A DNA stretch of 64,000 nt from CAYHCE01 sp964355015 (GTDB lineage: Bacteria; Cyanobacteriota; Cyanobacteriia; PCC-6307; Cyanobiaceae). Numbering within the stretch: position 1 is the stretch's first letter; every line of letters starts with the position of its first letter. Below the pieces are notes generated by a model. The model was given only the letters and a program-made list of their open reading frames with translations, was not told where the DNA came from and searched no databases. The stretch is from contig CAYHCE010000005.1 of assembly GCA_964355015.1 (NCBI GenBank), positions 1 to 64,000 on the forward strand. Direction: 5' to 3'. A program made the translations under genes and the position numbers. Positions 37,933 to 46,310 of the stretch are shown here, piece by piece.

Positions 37933-39748
37933 AACCTGCTTTCTGCCGGCCCAGCTGCTGCCGCTGGCCCTGATTCCCGTGCTGCTCCTGCCGGTGCGGG
38001 GGCAGAACGCGCCGCCCGATTCCCGCACCGCGGCGCCCGCCGATGTGCTGCAGGAACAGAGCCAGCGCTTCCATCCGGTCTGGTCGGCCGGCGGCATGGT
38101 GGCCAGCCAGGAGCTGGCGGCCACCGGCGTCGGCCGCGAGGTGCTGCGGCAGGGCGGCAATGCCGTGGATGCCGCGGTGGCGGTCTGCTTCAGCCTGGCG
38201 GTGACCCTGCCCCAGGCCGGCAATCTGGGCGGCGGTGGGTTCCTGGTGCTCTGGCGCCCCGAGCGGCTCTCCCCTGGCGCTCCCCTGCTGGAGGGGGAGC
38301 GGCGCGTGGGCCTGGGGCGGGCCGTTGCGATCAACTTCCGCGAGAATGCCCCCCTGGCCGCCGGCCCGGACCTGTTCCTCGACGCGAGCGGCGCGGTGAA
38401 CCGGCAGAAGGCCACCCGCAGCCTGCTGGGCACCGGCGTGCCCGGTACGGTGGCGGGTCTGCTGCTGGCACAGCGCCGCTACGGACGGCTGCCGCTGGCA
38501 CGGGTGCTGGCCCCGGCGATCCGGCTCGCGGACGAGGGGGTGATCGTCAGCAAGCCGCTGGCGGATTCGCTGCTGGCAGCGGCACCCCTGCTGCGGGCCG
38601 ACCCCGAATCGGCCCGACTGTTCTTCCGGCCCGGGGGGAGGCCCTACCGCCCAGGGGACAGACTGCGGCAGCCGGATCTGGCCCGCACCCTGCGCCGGAT
38701 CAGCCTCCGGGGGGAGGCGGGCTTCTACACCGGGCCGGTGGCGGCGCGGCTGGTGGGGTTGATGCGCCGGCGGGGCGGGCTGATCGGCGCGGAGGACCTG
38801 CGCCGTTACCGAGCCCGCCCCCAGCCGCCCCTGCTGGGCAGCTGGCGCGGGTACCCGGTGATCGCCATGCCGCCCCCCAGCTCCGGCGGCGTCACCCTGA
38901 TCCAGCTGCTCAACGTGCTGGAGGGATTCGATCTGGCGGCCCTGGGGCTGAACAGCGCCGCCAGCCTCCACCTGATGGCGGAGGCCATGAACCTGGCCTA
39001 CCGCGACCGCAACCAGCTGCTGGGCGACCCCCGCTTCGTGGCGATGCCGCTGGAGCGGCTGCTGAGCAAGAGCTACGGCGCCCGGCAACGGCTGCGGATC
39101 CGCACCGACCGGCACCGGCCGGCCGCTGAACTGGAGTCGCTGCCGCCGACCGGGCGGGCCGAGGGCCCCAACACCACCCATCTCTCGGTGATCGATCGTG
39201 ACGGGACGATGGTGGCCACCACCACCACCCTCAACTTCGCCTATGGCAACGGCGTGAGCGTGCCGGGAGCGGGTTTTCTGCTCAACAACGAGATGGACGA
39301 CTTCAGCGCCGCTCCGGGGGTGCCCAACGCCTTCGGCCTGGTGCAGGGGACGGCCAATGCGATCGCTGCCGGCAAACAGCCACTGAGTTCGATGACGCCC
39401 ACCCTCGTGCTCGATCGCAGCGGCGGTCCGCTGCTGGCCACCGGCAGTCCGGGCGGCAGCCGCATCATCACCACTGTGCTCCAGGTGCTGCTCAACCGTC
39501 TCGAACATGGCCTCAACCTGGCCTCCGCCGTCAGCGCCAGCCGGCTGCACAGCCAGCTCTGGCCCGATGAACTGGCGCTGGAGGAGGGCTTCAGCCCGGA
39601 CACCCTGCGCCTGCTGGAGGGCCTGGGCCACCGGCTGCGGCGGGTGCCGGCGATCGGGTCGGCCCAGTCGGTGGAGGCCCTGCCGGGGGGGGGCAGCCTG
39701 GGGATGGCCGATCCGCGCCGGCCGGAGGCGGTGGCGGCAGGCGAGTGA
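37919..39748 (+). CDS. ggt: gamma-glutamyltransferase
   Basis: Cleaves or transfers the gamma-glutamyl group of glutathione; an exported N-terminal nucleophile hydrolase. An N-terminal hydrophobic stretch (about 9-27) suggests export. The precursor of 609 residues should self-cleave before T419 (PNTTHLSVID), giving the nucleophile of the small subunit. Other landmarks are the GGNAVDAAVAVCFSLAVTLP start of the family fold, MPPPSSGGVTLIQLLNVLE and the STGSPGGSRII-type loop (ATGSPGGSRIITT). ATG at 37919 overlaps the oxoprolinase end by 14 nt, so both steps of gamma-glutamyl salvage are coupled. Confidence 0.95.
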
Positions 39749-39831
39749 TCCCGAGCCGCCATCGCTGCGAGGCAGGAGCGCTATCGCTCGCCCGTGGCCA
39801 CGCAGACTGACCCTGCGCTGCCACGCCTTCT

Positions 39832-39975
39832 GTGGATCCCGTTTTCGCCTCGTCCGCTGTGCTGGCCAGCTTCACCCTGCAGGAGTGGATGTGGAGCGGC
39901 GGGCTGATCGAGATCAGTCTGGTGCTGGCCGCGCTGCTGGGAGCCGTCTGGTTCATCAACCGCCAGCCCGACTGA
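39832..39975 (+). CDS. candidate 47-residue membrane protein
   Basis: A GTG-started frame encoding MDPVFASSAVLASFTLQEWM then WSGGLIEISLVLAALLGAVW and FINRQPD: one clear transmembrane helix with a short polar end. An in-frame TGA at 39808 bounds it, and an ATG at 39889 is an alternative start. It lies between ggt and the oxidase cluster, on the same strand as both. It could be a small oxidase subunit, but I see no family match. Confidence 0.4.
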   Translation: MDPVFASSAVLASFTLQEWMWSGGLIEISLVLAALLGAVWFINRQPD

Positions 39976-40089
39976 AGGGCAGGCCCTCAGCCGCTCCCAG
40001 GGGCTTCAAGGAGAATGGGATTCGATGACAATGGCCGCGGCGGCGACGGCGACGGCGCAAGCTGAAAGCTGAGGACTTCGTCCCGACTC

Positions 40090-40587
40090 ATGCTCGAGCT
40101 GCTGCCCCAGCTCAACGACCGCAACCTCCCCTGGATGGACACGATCCATCCGATTGTGGTGCACTTCGTGATTGCGATGGCCCTGATCGCCTTCGTGTTC
40201 GATCTCATCGGCACCCTGGCGCGCAAGCCTGCGCTCTACGAAGTGAGCTTCTGGAACCTGCTGTTCGCCACTGCCGCCATCTTCGTGGCCATCATCTTCG
40301 GCCAGGTGGAGGCCGGTCTCGCCAACCCCTATGGCGCCTCCCGCGAGATCCTCAACCTGCACAGCACGCTCGGCTGGGCCCTGGCGGGGGTGCTCTCCGT
40401 GCTCACCGGCTGGCGCTACGTGATCCGCAGCCGTGATCCCCTCAGGATCCCCCTGGTCTTCCTCGGGGCCGGCAGCCTGCTCAGCGCCCTGGTGGTGGTG
40501 CAGGTGATCCTGGGCAACCAGCTGATCTGGATCTATGGCCTCCACACCGTGAAGGTGGTCGAAGCGATGCGGGCGGGGCTGGTGTGA
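40090..40587 (+). CDS. DUF2231 membrane protein, first of pair
   Basis: A 165-residue membrane protein with about four transmembrane helices of the DUF2231 family (TIHPIVVHFVIAMALIAFVF). Histidines H20 and H25 (HPxxVH motif), H91 (LNLHSTLGW) and H152 (YGLHTVKVV) lie at or in the helices. Such paired intramembrane histidines could ligate b-type heme, though this is not shown. It leads the oxidase cluster; a second DUF2231 gene follows 16 nt later. Family function is not established to my knowledge. Confidence 0.85.
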   Translation: MLELLPQLNDRNLPWMDTIHPIVVHFVIAMALIAFVFDLIGTLARKPALYEVSFWNLLFATAAIFVAIIFGQVEAGLANPYGASREILNLHSTLGWALAGVLSVLTGWRYVIRSRDPLRIPLVFLGAGSLLSALVVVQVILGNQLIWIYGLHTVKVVEAMRAGLV

Positions 40588-40603
40588 TGGAGGTCGCGTC
40601 CTG

Positions 40604-41188
40604 ATGGCCCTCGCCGTTCTCGGTCCAAACGGGCTGCCCTACCGGCTGCCGATCCATCCCAACCTGGTGCATCTCAGCATCGGCCTGTTCGTGATCGCGA
40701 TCGCCTTCGACATCGCCGGCGCCTTCTTCCCGCTGGAGAGGCGGCTGTTCCGTGTTCTGGCCCTGCCGGTCACCCGGGCCGGCCTGCACGATGTCGGCTG
40801 GTACAACCTGCTGGCCTGCTGCCTGATCAGCTTCTTCACGGTGGCCGCCGGCTTCGTGGAGATGCAGCTGGCGGTGCCGCTGCCGGGGGTGACCAGCAGC
40901 TTCGGCCTCGGCAGCACGGCCACCATGCTCTGGCACGGCGCCGGTGGGGTGGCTTTGCTGTTCGCGATCGCGCTGATGACCCTCTGGCGGGGCTATCAGC
41001 GCTTCGCCTGGCGCTACGAGATGGGCCGCCAGGTGCAGTGGAGCTACCTGCTGGTGGGGTTGCTGCTGTTCGGCTTCATGGCCTGGCACGGCACGCTGGG
41101 GGCCCAGCTGGCGGTGGAGTTCGGCGTGCATGTCACCGCCAGCCAGCTTCTGGGGGCCGGCGCCGACCTGCATGAGGCGCTGCCATGA
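40604..41188 (+). CDS. DUF2231 membrane protein, second of pair
   Basis: A 194-residue homologue of the preceding protein with four or five helices. It repeats the motif as IHPNLVHLSIGLF (H18, H23) and has further histidines at H62, H111 (MLWHGAGG), H162 (AWHGTLG) and H176. Its stop overlaps the ATG of subunit II by 4 nt, so it is translated with the oxidase. The fixed pairing of two DUF2231 genes with the oxidase suggests a heterodimeric membrane component, possibly the electron donor; that role is inference. Confidence 0.85.
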   Translation: MALAVLGPNGLPYRLPIHPNLVHLSIGLFVIAIAFDIAGAFFPLERRLFRVLALPVTRAGLHDVGWYNLLACCLISFFTVAAGFVEMQLAVPLPGVTSSFGLGSTATMLWHGAGGVALLFAIALMTLWRGYQRFAWRYEMGRQVQWSYLLVGLLLFGFMAWHGTLGAQLAVEFGVHVTASQLLGAGADLHEALP

Positions 41189-42117
41189 CCGCCAGCCGCT
41201 CCCGCCCCGGTCTGCCCGCCCTGATCGGCCTGGCCCTCTGGATCGCTCTGCTGGTGTGGGTGAGCCTCTGGATGGGCCGCCAGGCCTTTGGCTGGCTGCC
41301 GGTCCAGGCGTCCTCGGCCGCGCCGCTGGTGGATGGGCTGTTCAGCTTCGAAACCGCCGTGGCCACCTTCGTGTTCGCCGGTGTTGTGTCGGTGATGCTG
41401 TTCGTGGTGCTGTTCAACCGGGCCGAGAAGTACGACGTCAGCGACGCCGAGCCGATCGAGGGCAACACCCGGCTCGAAATCATCTGGACGGTGATCCCGC
41501 TGGTGATGGTGATGGCGATCGCCGCCTATGCGGTCCAGGTGAACCGCCAGATCGGCCTGATCGGGCCCATGGAGCATGTCCACGCCGGGGACGGGGCGGC
41601 TGGGACCCTGGCGGTCTCCGCTGACCCCCGCGCCGAGATCGAGGTGATCGCCCGGCAGTGGTCGTGGGAGTTTCGCTATCCCAGCGCCGGGGTGTCGTCC
41701 ACCGAACTGCACCTGCCGCTCGATCGCCGGGTCGGCCTGCAGCTCACCAGCAGCGACGTTCTGCACGGGTTCTATGTGCCGGCCTTCCGGCTCAAACAGC
41801 AGGTGATCCCCGGCCGCTCGATTCCCTTCTTCCTCACCCCCACGCGGGTGGGCCGCTACCGGCTGCGGGATTCCGAGTACAGCGGCACCTGGTTCGCCGC
41901 CAACCAGGCCGACGTGGTGGTGCAGAACGAAGCCGACTACCAGGGCTGGCTGCGCCGCGCCGCCTCCCTGCCGCTCCAGCCCGGTCTCAGCGACGCCGCC
42001 CGCGAGTACGCGCAGCAACAGAGCCGCAGCCGACCCGCCGGCTACGCCACCGTGGCCCCGGCGCCACCGCCGCTGGTCAACGTGCCCGGCTCCAACACCC
42101 TCCCCCACGAAGGCTGA
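41185..42117 (+). CDS. ctaC: heme-copper oxidase subunit II lacking CuA ligands
   Basis: Subunit II of a terminal oxidase, 310 residues: two N-terminal transmembrane helices (about 11-30 and 55-78), the IEGNTRLEIIWTVIPLVMVM segment, and a cupredoxin domain (about 145-250). The start of the metal site is present (SSDVLHGFYVP, H194), but where the family has C-x-E-x-C-G-x-x-H-x-x-M this protein has D229-S-E-Y-S233 and then F237 and N240. Both cysteines, the second His and the Met of the CuA centre are gone. It should not accept electrons through CuA from cytochrome c or plastocyanin, as noted for cyanobacterial ARTO. Confidence 0.92.
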   Translation: MTASRSRPGLPALIGLALWIALLVWVSLWMGRQAFGWLPVQASSAAPLVDGLFSFETAVATFVFAGVVSVMLFVVLFNRAEKYDVSDAEPIEGNTRLEIIWTVIPLVMVMAIAAYAVQVNRQIGLIGPMEHVHAGDGAAGTLAVSADPRAEIEVIARQWSWEFRYPSAGVSSTELHLPLDRRVGLQLTSSDVLHGFYVPAFRLKQQVIPGRSIPFFLTPTRVGRYRLRDSEYSGTWFAANQADVVVQNEADYQGWLRRAASLPLQPGLSDAAREYAQQQSRSRPAGYATVAPAPPPLVNVPGSNTLPHEG

Positions 42118-42122
42118 TCGCC

Positions 42123-43811
42123 ATGTCCATCACCCCCTTCGACCCCTCCACCCTGCCCACGCCGCTCGCCGTCCAAGCTGCTCCGAACAGCTGGAAGCGC
42201 TACTTCGGCTTCAACACCGATGCCAAGGTGATCGGCATCCAGTACATCGTCACCGCGATCTTCTTCCTGTTGGTGGGTGGGCTGCTGGCGATGATCATGC
42301 GGGGAGAGCTGATCACCCCTGAAGCGGATCTGGTGGACCGCACCGTCTACAACGGCCTTTACACGATGCATGGCACGATCATGCTGTTTCTGTTCATGTT
42401 TCCGGTGCTGAACGGGCTCAACAACCTGTTGATCCCCTGCATGATCGGCGCCCCCGACATGGCCTTCCCGCGCCTCAATGCAGCGGCCTTCTGGCTGGTG
42501 CCCGTGTTCGGCGTGATCCTGATGGCCAGCTTCCTGGTCCCCGGGGGTCCGGCGGCTTCGGGTTGGTGGTCGTACCCGCCTGTGAGCCTGCAGAACCCGC
42601 TGGGTCAGCTGATCAACGGCGAGGCGCTCTGGATCGTGGCGGTGGCCCTCTCCGGCGTGTCTTCGATCATGGGAGCGCTGAACTTCGTCACCACGATCCT
42701 GAGGATGCGCGCCCCCGGGATGACCCTGTTCCGGATGCCGATCTTCTGCTGGACGGCCCTCTCGGCCCAGACGATTCAGCTGATCGGTCTGCCGGCCCTC
42801 ACCGGTGGGGCGGTGATGCTGCTGTTCGATCTGGTGGCCGGCACCTCCTTCTATCGCCCGGAGGGCGGCGGCGATCCCGTGCTGTATCAGCACTTCTTCT
42901 GGTTCTATTCCCACCCTGCGGTGTATGTGATCATCCTGCCGGTGTTCGGTGTGTTCTCCGAGTTGTTCCCGGTCTATGCCCGCAAGCCGCTGTTCGGTTA
43001 CACCTTCGTGGCGGCGGCTTCCCTGGTGATCGTGGGGCTGAGCCTGGTGGTGTGGGTGCACCACATGTTCCCCAGCGGTGTGCCCCAGTGGATGCGGGAT
43101 CTGTTCATGGTCACCACGATGCTGATCGCTGTGCCCACCGGCATCAAGGTGTTCGCCTGGCTGGCCACGCTCTGGGGCGGCAAGCTGAGGCTGAACACAC
43201 CGATGCTGTTCGCCCTGGGAGGCCTGTTCAACTTCGTGTTCGCCGGGGTCACGGGCATCATGCTGGCCACGGTGCCGGTGGATATCCACGTCAACAACAC
43301 CTATTTCGTGGTCGGGCACTTCCACTACGTGATCTATGGAGCCGCCACGATGGGGGTGTATGCGGCGATCTACCACTGGTTCCCCAAGTTCACCGGCAGA
43401 ATGTATTTCGAGGGCCTGGGAAAGCTGCATTTCCTGCTCACTTTCATCGGCACCAACCTCAATTTCTTTCCGATGCATCCCCTCGGCCTGATGGGCATGC
43501 CGCGGCGGGTGTCCTCCTACGACCCGGAGTTCGCCTTCTGGAACGTGATCGCCAGCCTCGGCGCCTTCCTGCTGGGGGTGTCGATCATTCCCTTCCTGCT
43601 CAACCTGGTGAGTTCCTGGGTGTGGGGGCCGAAGGCGCCGGCCAACCCCTGGAACGCCATCGGCCTCGAATGGCTGCTGCCCTCCCCGCCCCCGGCCGAG
43701 AACTTCGAAGCCAACGTGCCCACCGTGATCAGCGGCCCCTACGGCTACGGCAGCGGCAAGCCGCTGGTGGACCACCAGGACGCCTACGAACGCGCCCTGC
43801 AGGGGGCCTGA
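42123..43811 (+). CDS. ctaD: heme-copper oxidase subunit I, A2-type (ARTO)
   Basis: Catalytic subunit of 562 residues with about 12 helices. Heme and copper ligands are intact: H83 and H401 (low-spin heme), H399 (high-spin heme), H264, H313 and H314 (CuB), and Y268, which crosslinks to H264. The K-channel lysine K342 and D-channel entrance D112 are present. The sequence FYSHPAVY (261-268) replaces the HPEVY glutamate with the Tyr-Ser arrangement of A2-type oxidases. It reduces oxygen to water and pumps protons. It starts 5 nt after ctaC. Confidence 0.95.
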   Translation: MSITPFDPSTLPTPLAVQAAPNSWKRYFGFNTDAKVIGIQYIVTAIFFLLVGGLLAMIMRGELITPEADLVDRTVYNGLYTMHGTIMLFLFMFPVLNGLNNLLIPCMIGAPDMAFPRLNAAAFWLVPVFGVILMASFLVPGGPAASGWWSYPPVSLQNPLGQLINGEALWIVAVALSGVSSIMGALNFVTTILRMRAPGMTLFRMPIFCWTALSAQTIQLIGLPALTGGAVMLLFDLVAGTSFYRPEGGGDPVLYQHFFWFYSHPAVYVIILPVFGVFSELFPVYARKPLFGYTFVAAASLVIVGLSLVVWVHHMFPSGVPQWMRDLFMVTTMLIAVPTGIKVFAWLATLWGGKLRLNTPMLFALGGLFNFVFAGVTGIMLATVPVDIHVNNTYFVVGHFHYVIYGAATMGVYAAIYHWFPKFTGRMYFEGLGKLHFLLTFIGTNLNFFPMHPLGLMGMPRRVSSYDPEFAFWNVIASLGAFLLGVSIIPFLLNLVSSWVWGPKAPANPWNAIGLEWLLPSPPPAENFEANVPTVISGPYGYGSGKPLVDHQDAYERALQGA

Positions 43812-43814
43812 GCC

Positions 43815-44405
43815 ATGACGATCAGCACCGGTCACGACGATGGCCACGGCCCTGGCGGCCACGCCAACCACAGCCTCACCGGCTTCATCATCTTTCTGTG
43901 CTCGGAGAGTGTGATCTTTCTGGCTTTCTTCAGTGCCTACGCGGTGCTGAAGCTCTCCGCCCTGCAATGGCTGCCGCCGGGAGTGGAGGGGTTGGAGTGG
44001 CGTACGCCCCTGCTCTACACGGGGGTGCTGGTGTCAAGCAGCGGCACGATCGCCCTGGCCGAACTGTTCCTGGGCCGCGGCCGGCTCTGGGGCTTCCGGG
44101 CCTTCTGGGTGCTCAGCATGGCCATGGGGGCGATCTTCCTCTATGGACAGGCGCAGGAATGGATCGGACTTGACTTCGGCTTCACCAGCGGCAGCTTCGG
44201 CGGCTGTTTCTATCTGCTCACCGGTTTTCATGGCCTGCACGTGGCCACAGGCATCCTGTTGATGGGGGTGATGCTGATCCGCTCGTTCCTGCCCGGCAAC
44301 TACGAAGGCGGTGAGCAGGGAGTGGTGGCGGCCTCCCTGTTCTGGCACTTCGTTGATGTGATCTGGGTGCTGCTCTTCCTGCTGCTCTACGCCTGGCGGC
44401 CATGA
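43815..44405 (+). CDS. ctaE: heme-copper oxidase subunit III
   Basis: A 196-residue membrane protein with five helices. The His-rich polar N-terminus is followed by LTGFIIFLCSESVIFLAFFS, and the family ends with TGFHGLHVATGILLMGVMLI and SLFWHFVDVIWVLLFLLLY. Subunit III stabilises the catalytic subunit. It starts 3 nt after ctaD, and its stop overlaps the GMC gene by 4 nt (ATGA). Confidence 0.95.
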   Translation: MTISTGHDDGHGPGGHANHSLTGFIIFLCSESVIFLAFFSAYAVLKLSALQWLPPGVEGLEWRTPLLYTGVLVSSSGTIALAELFLGRGRLWGFRAFWVLSMAMGAIFLYGQAQEWIGLDFGFTSGSFGGCFYLLTGFHGLHVATGILLMGVMLIRSFLPGNYEGGEQGVVAASLFWHFVDVIWVLLFLLLYAWRP

Positions 44406-45916
44406 TCATCGATGACAACCACTACGACGTGATCGTGGTCGGCAGTGGCGCCGGCGGCGGCACCCTGGCCGGCGCCCTGGCGGCGAAGGGCCGCACGGTG
44501 CTGCTGCTGGAAAGGGGCGGCGTCCTGCCCGCCGAAGACCAGAACCTGGCCGATCTGGATCTGTTCCGCAAGGACCGCCACCACGCAGGCGAGCAGTGGT
44601 TCGGCACCGACGGCGACCCCTTCGACCCTCAGGCCATCTACGCCCTGGGCGGCAACACCAAGATCTGGGGGGCGGTGCTGGAGCGGATGCGGGAACGGGA
44701 GTTCGGCGCGCTTGCCTACCAGGAGGGCCTCATGCCGTCCTGGGAGTTCAGCTACGTCGATTTCGCCCCCTGGTATGACCGCGCCGAGGCCCTCTACCGG
44801 GTGCACGGCCGTGGCGGCGACGATCCCACCGAACCGCCCCGATCAGGGGCCTATCCACATCCGCCGCTGCCGCTGCCTCCGTTCCTGGAACCCCTGCGCC
44901 AGGCGCTGGTGCGCCAGGCCTGCCATCCCTATGACCTGCCGCTCACCTGGTCGGAGGACGGCTCCGATCCCAGCGGCGACGCAGAGCTGTTCGGGGTGCG
45001 GGCGGCCCTGCGCCAGGGCGGCACCACCCTGCGCAGCGGCGCCCGCGTCACCCAGCTGCACGTGAACCCCACGGGCAACGAGGTGCGGGGCGTGGAGGCC
45101 GAGATCGATGGCCAGCGCTGGCTGTTCAGCTCCGATCAGGTGGTGCTGGCCGCCGGAGCGATCAACACGGCCGTGATCCTGCTGCGCTCCCGCAACGATC
45201 AGCATCCCAACGGCCTCGCCAACGGCTCCGGTCAGGTGGGGCGCAACCTGATGAATCCCCAGCTCACCGCCATTCTCCAGCTGGCCGCCGAGCCGACTTC
45301 GGGCCGTTATCCCCGCAGCCTCGGCATCAACGATTACTACTGGGGCGACAAGAACGTGTCGTTTCCACTCGGTCACATCGAGAGCGGCGGCGGCGTGCTG
45401 CAGGACGCCCTGTTCGCCGAATCGCCACCGGTGCTGTCGCTGGTGACGCGACTGCTGCCGGATGTGGCGCTCGAGCAGCTGGCGGCCCGCTCGGTCTGCT
45501 GGTGGGCGATGAGCGCTGTGCGGCCCGATCCGGAGAACGCCGTCAGCCTGCGGGGCGAGCGCATCCGGATCCACTACCTGCCCAACAACCGCGAGGCCCA
45601 CGACCGGCTCGTCTACCGCTGGCTCGATACCCTGCGGCAGGTGGAGGCCGACCCCCTGACCCGGGTGGTGAGGACAGGGCCCTTTCACCCTCGCGGCGAG
45701 GCGCCGCCGGCGGTGGTGGGCTACGCCTGCGGCACCTGTCGCATGGGTACCGATCCGGCCCGCTCGGTGGTGGATCTGCAGGGGCGCAGCCATGAGCTGG
45801 TCAACCTCACGATCGCCGATGCCAGCGTGTTCCCCAGTTGCCCCTCGATCGCTCCCGGGCTCACGGTGATCGCCAATGCCCTGCGGGTGGCCGATCACCT
45901 GGCCGGAACCACCTAG
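44402..45916 (+). CDS. GMC-type FAD oxidoreductase linked to the oxidase
   Basis: A 504-residue flavoprotein. FAD motif VIVVGSGAGGGTLAGALAAKG (about 10-30), the LLLERGG strand end, a GGNTKIWGAVL substrate/FAD loop (83-93), VVLAAGAINTAVILLRS and the C-terminal FAD segment NLTIADASVFPS. Where GMC enzymes carry the catalytic His before GTC, this protein has Y441 (VVGYACGTCRMG), and the second His/Asn site reads SIAPGLT, so its chemistry may differ. No export signal, so it is probably cytoplasmic or membrane-associated. Translational overlap with ctaE argues that it feeds electrons into the same chain. Confidence 0.88.
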   Translation: MIIDDNHYDVIVVGSGAGGGTLAGALAAKGRTVLLLERGGVLPAEDQNLADLDLFRKDRHHAGEQWFGTDGDPFDPQAIYALGGNTKIWGAVLERMREREFGALAYQEGLMPSWEFSYVDFAPWYDRAEALYRVHGRGGDDPTEPPRSGAYPHPPLPLPPFLEPLRQALVRQACHPYDLPLTWSEDGSDPSGDAELFGVRAALRQGGTTLRSGARVTQLHVNPTGNEVRGVEAEIDGQRWLFSSDQVVLAAGAINTAVILLRSRNDQHPNGLANGSGQVGRNLMNPQLTAILQLAAEPTSGRYPRSLGINDYYWGDKNVSFPLGHIESGGGVLQDALFAESPPVLSLVTRLLPDVALEQLAARSVCWWAMSAVRPDPENAVSLRGERIRIHYLPNNREAHDRLVYRWLDTLRQVEADPLTRVVRTGPFHPRGEAPPAVVGYACGTCRMGTDPARSVVDLQGRSHELVNLTIADASVFPSCPSIAPGLTVIANALRVADHLAGTT

Positions 45917-45952
45917 TCTGTCGGCAACAGGGATCTGAAGCGGGGCCGATTC

Positions 45953-46246
45953 ATGTCTGAACGCGGAACCGGTCGCAGCGGTGTGCTGGCCAGTGCCATG
46001 GCAGGAGCGATGCTCGGGGCTGCGGGCCTGGCCTGGTGGCTGCTGGCCGAAGCGGAGCGCCGTCGGCAGGTCCAGCACCAGCGCCGCGTGCTCACCCTCT
46101 CCCGGCTGCAGGAGGGCTCCCGTGAGGGCGAGCTTCCCGACCGGCGCCCTCTGCTTGAGACCGAGCTCCAGCAGAAGGTGCAGCACCTGAACCGCGCCAT
46201 CGAGGACGTGCGGCGCCAGCTGGAGAGCCTCACACCCGACGCCTGA
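45953..46246 (+). CDS. small membrane-anchored coiled-coil protein
   Basis: A 97-residue protein, MSERGTGRSGVLASAMAGAM then LGAAGLAWWLLAEAERRRQV: one N-terminal transmembrane helix and then a basic/acidic helix with heptads ending LNRAIEDVRRQLESLTPDA. It follows the GMC gene by 36 nt on the same strand, so it may be the last gene of that operon, or a separate unit before ilvD. Function unknown. Confidence 0.65.
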   Translation: MSERGTGRSGVLASAMAGAMLGAAGLAWWLLAEAERRRQVQHQRRVLTLSRLQEGSREGELPDRRPLLETELQQKVQHLNRAIEDVRRQLESLTPDA

Positions 46247-46310
46247 ACCCCGGCGCCCCGATCCGGGCCGCTCGAATCGGTAGGTTGCTTGTCGTGCTCA
46301 CCCTGCGTTC

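Noticed and set aside
42042..43967. 641-codon minus-strand frame over the oxidase genes
   Set aside because: Mirror frame of ctaD, rich in His, Glu and Gly with no recognisable fold.
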